The notes below the pieces were generated by a model. That model saw only the letters and a program-made list of their open reading frames with translations, made no database searches and was not told the DNA's origin. Both the position numbers and the translations under genes were made by a program. A stretch of 27,398 nucleotides of DNA from a virus: positions 1-27,398 of the IMG/VR virus record IMGVR_UViG_3300033150_001517; one strand, given 5' to 3'. Positions 22,224 to 27,398 of the stretch are shown here, one piece after another; the stretch's first letter is position 1, and each line of letters opens with the position of its first letter.

Positions 22224-22571
22224 ATGGCCTATACACTGGGTGATATAACCTTACCAAGACCAGCGTCAATGCAAAGAGAGCCGATTGAAACCTCGGTTAA
22301 ACATACCACGCTTGACGGCACGCTTAAAAAAGACATTAGCGGTCGGAAGTGGCGATATGTCCTTTATTTCCAATACCTTACCCAAGCCCAAGTGTCAAGT
22401 ATCCTCAGCGAGTATGACAAGAAGGAAGCGGTTGATTTTGCTGTTTCTGATGGAAGTTTAACTATCGCTTCTACTTCCGTTCATGTTGAAGTTCAAAGCA
22501 GGGGGTATGAAGTACCCGGCTCTGATTATCGGGAAAACTTTGTGCTTGTGCTTGAGGAGGTGAATGGGTAG
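22224..22571 (+). CDS. Small tail protein after the tape measure
   Basis: The 115-residue protein starts one base after the tape measure stop. It appears beta-rich: YTLGDITLPRPASMQREPIE, KDISGRKWRYVLYFQYLT and a C-terminal RENFVLVLEEVNG. The segment LSEYDKKEAVDFAVSDG recalls short tail proteins that bind the tape measure tip or the distal tail ring in phages with small tail tips. I do not recognise a named family with certainty. Its last codons contain the SD GAGGAGGTGA of the next gene, so the two are coupled. Confidence 0.6.
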   Translation: MAYTLGDITLPRPASMQREPIETSVKHTTLDGTLKKDISGRKWRYVLYFQYLTQAQVSSILSEYDKKEAVDFAVSDGSLTIASTSVHVEVQSRGYEVPGSDYRENFVLVLEEVNG

Positions 22572-24154
22572 TGCTTGGCTCTGGTGTTTCATCTTTGTCT
22601 ATTTGGACTGCTTTTGACACCATCACTACCGCTGTTTCACGGGTTCTTAAATGGGTTTTAAAAATTTCTTGGCTAAGAAACAAAGATGAGAGTTTAACAT
22701 TTGCCACAGTTGGTACTTCGGTGGTTGACGGCACTGACATTATTCAAGGGCAAGCAACTGATTTAACCAAGCCCGATTATTTTGCTTACGATGACGAGTC
22801 TGGTTACGCCATGAGGCTGGAATATGAAAGGATTATTGAGGAGCCGTTGGGCGGTTTAGCTTTGGCTCAGGCTGATGTTGTTCTTGATAATGCCAATATG
22901 CGCTTTACGCCCGGCTATAGCCCAACAATCGGGATGGCTATTGAACCAAATCGACCAATGCAAATGTTTCTTGGTTTTGAAGTTCAGGGCCAAGATAAAA
23001 CCATTCCGGTTTTTAAGGGATTAACTTGGCGACCGCAAGAAGATAAGAACAATCGGACAGTAACTATTCACGCCTTTGATTACATTCAGTTTATGAACAC
23101 TTATCAACTTGAAAAGGCAATTTACACCGATCAGCGCTCTGATCAAATTATTGAAGATGTTTTGACAACCGTTGGTTACACTTCGAGCCAATATGTTTTA
23201 GATGAGGGGTTGAACACAATTGGTTTTGCTTGGTTTGATAAGGGTGAAACGGCTGGGGAGAGGATAAGAAAGATTTGTGAAGCCGAGGACGCTCATTTTT
23301 ACCAAGATGAAAATGGGGTTTTGCGTTTTGAAAACCGACGACACTATACTCAAGCACCTCACGGAACAACCCAATGGACGATCAATAAAGACGATATTCT
23401 TCAATGGGAAGAAGATAAAAATGTTGATATTGTCAACCGCTGTACAGTAATTGCCAAGCCAAGGGCAGTTCAGGATACTACTGAAATTTGGAAGGACGGC
23501 ATTGTTGAAGAGCTTGAAAGGGGAGAGCAACTAATAATTTGGGCAAAATGGGAAGATCCAGTAACCTCTATTACCGATCCGGCGGCTACTACTGATTATG
23601 TGGCCAACACGGCCTCTGATGGTTCTGGAACTGATACTACTTCCGACATAACGGTTTCGGTAGATAAGTTTACCAAAACTGCCAAGCTAACAATCCAAAA
23701 CAATGCTGGCATGAAAATCTATCTTACTAAACTAAGATTAAGGGGTACTCCGGCAACAGTAACTTCAGAGATAATTCATATCTATCAGGATGATGACAGT
23801 ATTGACAAGTATGAACGAAGGGAATTGGTAATAGAAAACGATTTTATTGATAGCGATGAGTTTGCCAGATATTTGGCCACGGCGATTGTAACTAAATATA
23901 AAGATCCTTTAAAGAGAGTCAGAGTTTTAGTCAGGGGTATTCCCCAAATTCAATTGAAAGACAAGGTGAGTTGTTATGATCCCGACACCGCCACCTATTC
24001 AGATTATCGGGTAACTAAAATTCAGGGAGTGCTTTCACCGGGCGAAATGATCCAATGGTTGACATTAAGGGAAATTAGTAGTTATGAAGCCGACTCTTGG
24101 GCGCTTGTCGGCACGGCTACAGTTGATAATGATAATGAGTTTGTAGGAATTTAA
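22571..24154 (+). CDS. Tail hub or distal tail protein
   Basis: A GTG start at 22571 follows GAGGAGGTGA (22554-22563) at about seven bases, and overlaps the previous stop by one base; no ATG fits better. The 527-residue protein has a short hydrophobic N-terminus, then beta-rich parts. Segments such as FKGLTWRPQEDKNNRTVTIH, AGERIRKICEAEDAHFYQDE followed by NGVLRFENRRHY, and IQLKDKVSCYDPDTATYSDY match the pattern of baseplate hub or prophage-tail (gp27/gp44-like) proteins. These form the trimeric hub at the tail tip. The last 150 residues may hold a separate domain. I am confident of a tail-tip role and less so of the exact hub assignment. Confidence 0.7.
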   Translation: MLGSGVSSLSIWTAFDTITTAVSRVLKWVLKISWLRNKDESLTFATVGTSVVDGTDIIQGQATDLTKPDYFAYDDESGYAMRLEYERIIEEPLGGLALAQADVVLDNANMRFTPGYSPTIGMAIEPNRPMQMFLGFEVQGQDKTIPVFKGLTWRPQEDKNNRTVTIHAFDYIQFMNTYQLEKAIYTDQRSDQIIEDVLTTVGYTSSQYVLDEGLNTIGFAWFDKGETAGERIRKICEAEDAHFYQDENGVLRFENRRHYTQAPHGTTQWTINKDDILQWEEDKNVDIVNRCTVIAKPRAVQDTTEIWKDGIVEELERGEQLIIWAKWEDPVTSITDPAATTDYVANTASDGSGTDTTSDITVSVDKFTKTAKLTIQNNAGMKIYLTKLRLRGTPATVTSEIIHIYQDDDSIDKYERRELVIENDFIDSDEFARYLATAIVTKYKDPLKRVRVLVRGIPQIQLKDKVSCYDPDTATYSDYRVTKIQGVLSPGEMIQWLTLREISSYEADSWALVGTATVDNDNEFVGI

Positions 24155-24155
24155 T

Positions 24156-24854
24156 ATGGGAAACTTTACCAGAGAAATCGTTAGAAAAGATACTAAACAA
24201 AGAATAGTCGGAGACAAGGCCTATATCGGTGATCAAGAAATCATCGGTAAATTATCGGTTTATGACGATAACGAAAATTTGGTTTTCTTTGTTGATCCCG
24301 ATACTGGCTTAGTTAAATACTATGACACAAGTGGTAACTTGATTTTTGTCTTTGACACCTCGACGGGCCAAGTTATTTACTATAACACGGCTGGAAGCGA
24401 GATATATAAGTTTGATCCCACCACTGGCGATCTAACAATCAACGGAGATAAGGTCAATACTAATGCCGAGATTTTTTCTCATGTTTCGGTAGAACACTTT
24501 TGGACTGGATCAGGGACATATATTGATCGAACTGGAGCGTTCTTTGCTCTTAATGGTGATAATTTTAATAACCAAGAGGTTTATTTTGAAGGAGTGATGG
24601 CGGTTGAACAAGCAGGCAGAACGGCGTACCAAAGAATTTATAATGTGACTGATGGAGCAGTTTTGACCGGCTCTGAAATTACCAGCACGACAGTGGGTAT
24701 TTCAAGTCCTGAAAGAGTCAGGAGTGGAAACCTCGCCGGCAATTTGCCAAGTGGAGAAAAAGTTTATAAACTACAAATTAAACAGAGTCCGGCTGGAAAT
24801 GGCGGTGACAACGCCCATTTTTATGCCGCTCGCTTAGTCCATGTCCAAGAATAA
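24156..24854 (+). CDS. Tail tip or fibre protein with short beta repeats
   Basis: The 232-residue protein has an N-terminal run of short related strands of about 16-19 residues: LVFFVDPDTGLVKYYDTSG, LIFVFDTSTGQVIYYNTAG and IYKFDPTTGDLTING, roughly at residues 42-98. They look like a beta-solenoid or trimeric shaft, each unit pairing an aspartate-rich turn (D-x-x-T-G) with a hydrophobic strand. The C-terminal domain (about 105-232) is beta-rich, with FWTGSGTYIDRTGAFFALNG and VYKLQIKQSPAGNGG, and could be a receptor- or glycan-binding domain. It is placed after the hub gene, so a tip or fibre role is likely. Confidence 0.65.
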   Translation: MGNFTREIVRKDTKQRIVGDKAYIGDQEIIGKLSVYDDNENLVFFVDPDTGLVKYYDTSGNLIFVFDTSTGQVIYYNTAGSEIYKFDPTTGDLTINGDKVNTNAEIFSHVSVEHFWTGSGTYIDRTGAFFALNGDNFNNQEVYFEGVMAVEQAGRTAYQRIYNVTDGAVLTGSEITSTTVGISSPERVRSGNLAGNLPSGEKVYKLQIKQSPAGNGGDNAHFYAARLVHVQE

Positions 24855-25044
24855 ACTTATCATTGGTAGATATTTTGATCTTGAGGTTGATTTAGACAAT
24901 CAAGAGTTAATAATCCTTGGAAGAGGGGATAGTCCATTACATATTAGAGTGCCAATTTCTTATCTGGGCGGTTTTGCTAAAGTGAAGACTAAAGCGGAAC
25001 GCCCGGAATTGGTTGACATTATAAAACGGAAGGTGATAAAGTAA
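24841..25044 (+). CDS. Small protein, function unknown
   Basis: The 67-residue protein overlaps the previous gene by 14 bases and precedes the cysteine-rich gene by four. It starts MSKNKLIIGRYFDLEVDLDN and looks mainly beta (LEVDLDNQELIILGRGD, HIRVPISYLGG) with a basic helix at the end (VDIIKRKVIK). No cysteines or membrane segments are present. I recognise no family. The codon pattern and coupled position support a real gene. Confidence 0.65.
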   Translation: MSKNKLIIGRYFDLEVDLDNQELIILGRGDSPLHIRVPISYLGGFAKVKTKAERPELVDIIKRKVIK

Positions 25045-25048
25045 TTTA

Positions 25049-25726
25049 ATGCCAATTTCTATTAAAAACAATCCCAGAGTTTCACAAGACCAGCTCTCAA
25101 AAATGATAAAAGAGGGCAAAAAAGTTGATGCTATCTACTCGTTTTTTCCAATTGATAAGCATGACTGTGAATGCCGTGGGGAAGTTAATCATGTCAAAAC
25201 TCTTCTTTCGGGAATGAATGAAAAGCAACGCCATGATTACAAAAGAAAAATTGGCCATATTGTTTGCCCAAAATCAAAAAAAGCAGGTTTTAAACGCTAT
25301 CAAATTGTTTGTGCTAACTGCGGTGAAACTGTTGCTTTTGTATCCGCTAAAGATGCCCTCTTGACAGAGTGGTGTGATTTACATTACTATAATTATGCTA
25401 AGAGAATAACTCTTTTAAGAAAAGTAAAAGAGCCGGATATTTATCAACGAGGACCTAAAAAGGGCGAGCAAAAACTTGATAAAAACAAGAAGCCGGTTTT
25501 TAAAATAAAAGAGGAGAGAATACCAACTGGTCGGTGGTTTGGGTGCGCAACAGTTAACCTTTCACCCATCGACCAAAAGCTCGGTTTTGAATGTTTTTGC
25601 GGAAACGACACTAGAGATTTTAGAAGTTCGGCTACCCTTCCTCCCAATGAAATTCACGCCCGGTTAAGAAAGCGTGAATTTGGCAAGGCCTATTCAGGGT
25701 ATCTTGTCAGGGAGGTTAGGAAATAA
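25049..25726 (+). CDS. Cysteine-rich protein of unknown function, probable zinc binding
   Basis: The 225-residue protein has ten cysteines in pairs or isolated positions: CEC at 40-42, C73 in HIVCPKSK, CANC at 88-91, C109 in EWCDLHYYN (with H112), C166 in FGCATVN, and CFC at 182-184 in FECFCGNDTRDFR. The CANC and C109/H112 set could bind zinc, and the CEC/CFC pairs another metal. Helical basic stretches are common. I do not recognise the family. It lies between tail-tip and fibre genes, so it may be a virion or assembly protein, but a regulatory or enzyme role cannot be excluded. The last base overlaps the next start. Confidence 0.7.
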   Translation: MPISIKNNPRVSQDQLSKMIKEGKKVDAIYSFFPIDKHDCECRGEVNHVKTLLSGMNEKQRHDYKRKIGHIVCPKSKKAGFKRYQIVCANCGETVAFVSAKDALLTEWCDLHYYNYAKRITLLRKVKEPDIYQRGPKKGEQKLDKNKKPVFKIKEERIPTGRWFGCATVNLSPIDQKLGFECFCGNDTRDFRSSATLPPNEIHARLRKREFGKAYSGYLVREVRK

Positions 25727-26355
25727 TGGGATTTACAACCACTTACACTTCAGTAACTTGGACAACAGGTGATACTCTCACCGAGGCGAAGCTTGATAAT
25801 ATGGTCGCCAATGACCAAGCTTACGACTCCCATGCCACTCAAGGTTTAGAACTTGACGAGATGTCTAAACCCTCTACTCCCACGAACGCCGTCAGACTTT
25901 ATGCGAAAGATGATAGTGGGACATCGAAATTTTATGTTCTTCAAGATGACGGAACAGAAATAGAAGTTGGGGCTGGAGCTTCTTGGACTGCTTGGGCGAC
26001 TTGGTCACCAAGCTATTCGGCCAGTGGGAGTATGACTTTCACTAGCGTTACCACCCATATTGCTAGATATTGCCAGATAGAAAAGATTGTTTACTTCCAA
26101 ATTCGTGCCATAGGGACAACGGGCGGGACGGCTTCTAACTCACTATTCTTTAGTTTGCCATCAACTCCCGCTATTACCACAGATTATAGTTGGGGTGGAG
26201 GTTGTATTGCTTGGGATACGGGTGGAAACATTCAGCCGGGCTGGTGGTGCTGGGATTATGCAACCTCAAAAGCAGAAGTTCATGTAGATGCCACTAACTG
26301 GAGTTTGGGAGCAAGCACTGGCTTTATTGTTCAGGGATTTTATGAGGTGAGCTAG
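25726..26355 (+). CDS. Tail fibre or receptor-binding protein candidate
   Basis: The 209-residue protein starts with SVTWTTGDTLTEAKLDNMVA, matching the N-terminal W-x-x-G-D-x-L-T-x-x-x-L-N signature of many tail fibre or receptor-binding proteins. The C-terminal 125 residues are beta-rich and aromatic-rich (WTAWATWSPSYSASGSMTF, VYFQIRAIGTTGG, CIAWDTGGNIQPGWWCWDY), a pattern of globular fibre heads. The final strand GASTGFIVQGFYEVS is also typical of jelly-roll tips. It is the last structural gene before lysis. The glycan target would be a surface polysaccharide or protein; this is inference. Confidence 0.7.
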   Translation: MGFTTTYTSVTWTTGDTLTEAKLDNMVANDQAYDSHATQGLELDEMSKPSTPTNAVRLYAKDDSGTSKFYVLQDDGTEIEVGAGASWTAWATWSPSYSASGSMTFTSVTTHIARYCQIEKIVYFQIRAIGTTGGTASNSLFFSLPSTPAITTDYSWGGGCIAWDTGGNIQPGWWCWDYATSKAEVHVDATNWSLGASTGFIVQGFYEVS

Positions 26356-26356
26356 A

Positions 26357-26551
26357 ATGGAGAACCACTATTGGGAACTAATCCAGCAAAACGCCAACCA
26401 TATTGCTACTATCAATGATGAACTTGGCCAGATTGTTGAAAGGCTGGCCAAGCTCGAAACTCAACTTCAACTTGGGGTGGGGATTTTAGTTGCTTTGGCG
26501 GCTAAAGCCTTGTGGGATATCTTTAATTCCTATAAAAACAATCGCAAATGA
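26357..26551 (+). CDS. Holin-like protein (XhlA type)
   Basis: The 64-residue protein has a helical N-terminus with heptad-like spacing (IATINDELGQIVERLAKLET) and one hydrophobic helix (LQLGVGILVALAAKALWDIF, about 38-57), ending in a basic tail (NSYKNNRK). This arrangement matches the small XhlA-type proteins that insert in the membrane and help export or trigger the lysin. It sits directly before the CHAP lysin and overlaps its start by ATGA. Confidence 0.75.
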   Translation: MENHYWELIQQNANHIATINDELGQIVERLAKLETQLQLGVGILVALAAKALWDIFNSYKNNRK

Positions 26552-27372
26552 ATATCCGGGATTTTTTCTGGGCGTATGTTGATATTTGGGTTGAATCAAA
26601 CAAGGGGTCATTGGCCACCCAAGATCAGTGTATTGACCTTTGGCGGGCCTACAATCGCAAGGTAATTCGAGCCCCGGATATTTTTGGCAACCCACCTGAT
26701 ATTTGGGCAAAATACCAGCAGGACTTTTACGAGAAAATCCCTAACACGCCGGATGGAGTCCCTCAATTAGGTGATGTTATAATTTGGGGGACAAGGTATG
26801 GGAAGTATGGCCACATTGCTATCTGTACCGAAATTGCTAATACCAAGACATTTACCAGTTTCGATCAGAACGATCCGATTGGAAGTGCTTGCCATTTTCA
26901 GCCCCATACTTATACAGGTGTCCTCGGCTGGCTGAGGCCGAAGAACCAGACAAATATACAAGATGTTAATGTTCAAGACCAAGTTTCAGATTTGGAAGAC
27001 AAGATTAAATCTTTGGCTAAACAGTTGGAAACAAAAGAACTGGAAATGGTTGAGGCCGCTGGCAAAATCAGAGGTCTTGAAAATTTACTTGACCAGCAAA
27101 AGGCAGACAATGAAGATTTGGGGCAACAAATACTTAAGGCGAGAAGTGAAAGAGATACGGCAATTCGGGAAAGGGAAGAATTGGCAAAGAAGGTGGAAAA
27201 TTTGGAAAAACAGGCTAATGAGCTTAAAGAAGGATTAGATAGTAATGAGGAGGAGATTAAACGCCTTAAAACGGCGCTAAGGGACTCACAGGCATTAAAA
27301 TTTGAGGCAATAGGCACTTGGGATTTGGCCAAGGAGCTATTTAAACGGTTTCTTCATAGAAGAAGGGGGTGA
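26548..27372 (+). CDS. CHAP-domain lysin with C-terminal coiled coil
   Basis: The 274-residue protein has an N-terminal CHAP domain (about 20-130). The catalytic Cys lies in DQCIDLWRAYN (C28), the His in GKYGHIAICTEI (about H88), and GDVIIWG precedes it. CHAP domains cut peptidoglycan as amidases or endopeptidases. From about residue 145 to 250 there is a long charged coiled coil (VSDLEDKIKSLAKQLETKEL, then further heptads), and the last part is basic (LFKRFLHRRRG). No usual cell-wall-binding module is present. It overlaps the holin-like gene by ATGA, and its stop is followed by the SD and start of the small gene at the window end. Confidence 0.85.
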   Translation: MNIRDFFWAYVDIWVESNKGSLATQDQCIDLWRAYNRKVIRAPDIFGNPPDIWAKYQQDFYEKIPNTPDGVPQLGDVIIWGTRYGKYGHIAICTEIANTKTFTSFDQNDPIGSACHFQPHTYTGVLGWLRPKNQTNIQDVNVQDQVSDLEDKIKSLAKQLETKELEMVEAAGKIRGLENLLDQQKADNEDLGQQILKARSERDTAIREREELAKKVENLEKQANELKEGLDSNEEEIKRLKTALRDSQALKFEAIGTWDLAKELFKRFLHRRRG

Positions 27373-27377
27373 TGATG

Positions 27378-27398
27378 ATGAAGAAAATATATGAATTG
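27378..27398 (+). CDS. Small membrane protein, 5' part (continues at base 1 if circular)
   Basis: Three adjacent ATGs (27372, 27375, 27378) follow GAAGGGGGTGA (27362-27372). The third has the best spacing. Seven codons (MKKIYEL) are present before the window ends. Joined to base 1, the frame continues into the hydrophobic helix of the first feature and stops at 102. Confidence 0.7.

Noticed and set aside
1-27398. Alternative genetic code (stop codon recoding)
   Set aside because: TGA, TAA and TAG all end genes at sensible places with overlapping or adjacent starts, so the standard bacterial code fits.

Overview
The window looks like a tailed bacteriophage (siphovirus-type, HK97-fold capsid) from an uncultured source, and it may be a complete circular or circularly permuted genome. 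Every convincing gene is on the + strand, packed with short overlaps. Standard stop codons (TAA, TAG, TGA) are used and most starts carry a Shine-Dalgarno (SD) sequence, so the host is a bacterium (or an SD-using archaeon). The host phylum cannot be read from the sequence. No tRNA, rRNA, CRISPR array, integrase, repressor, polymerase, helicase, primase or other replication gene is visible.

The two ends appear to be one locus. The last 21 bases open a small reading frame behind a strong SD, and the first 102 bases close it in the same frame, giving a roughly 40-residue single-helix membrane protein. If the window is circular, the order around the junction is holin-like gene, CHAP lysin, small membrane protein, then the modification cassette.

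Layout. (1) 99-7132 is a tightly coupled cassette of eight carbohydrate- or small-molecule-modifying enzymes: three methyltransferases (one fused to a kinase-like N-terminus that lacks the catalytic HxD), a PAPS-type sulfotransferase and four glycosyltransferases (one a GT4-GT2 fusion). It fills about a quarter of the window and probably builds or decorates a glycan. (2) 7133-7333 is the longest non-coding stretch, with a GC-rich inverted repeat and G-rich DNA. (3) 7334-11571 is packaging: small and large terminase with a long overlap, then a portal fused to a MuF-type minor head protein. (4) 11564-13990 holds two fibre- or decoration-like proteins (one with a perfect 75-bp tandem duplication), a small basic protein and a 57-residue zinc-ribbon protein. 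(5) 13991-14143 is RNA-structure-rich: a 23-bp terminator-like hairpin and a leader that can either hide or expose the next SD. (6) 14144-18739 is head maturation and head-tail joining: S78 prohead protease, HK97 major capsid protein, a small protein preceded by competing hairpins, Ad1-type connector, head closure protein, gp10-like neck protein and tail terminator candidate. (7) 18755-26355 is the tail: tube protein, tail assembly chaperone with a classic -1 frameshift site (C CCA AAC), tape measure, distal tail and hub-like proteins, tip and fibre proteins and an unrecognised cysteine-rich protein. (8) 26357-27398 is lysis.

Points deserving most attention are the in-frame end closure together with the absence of replication genes, the glycan and sulfate cassette, the kinase-like/methyltransferase fusion, the programmed frameshift, and two independent two-state RNA leaders in the head module, one directly downstream of a zinc-ribbon gene that recalls the Com/mom arrangement of phage Mu. 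All functional calls rest on motifs and gene order read by eye. No database search was run.
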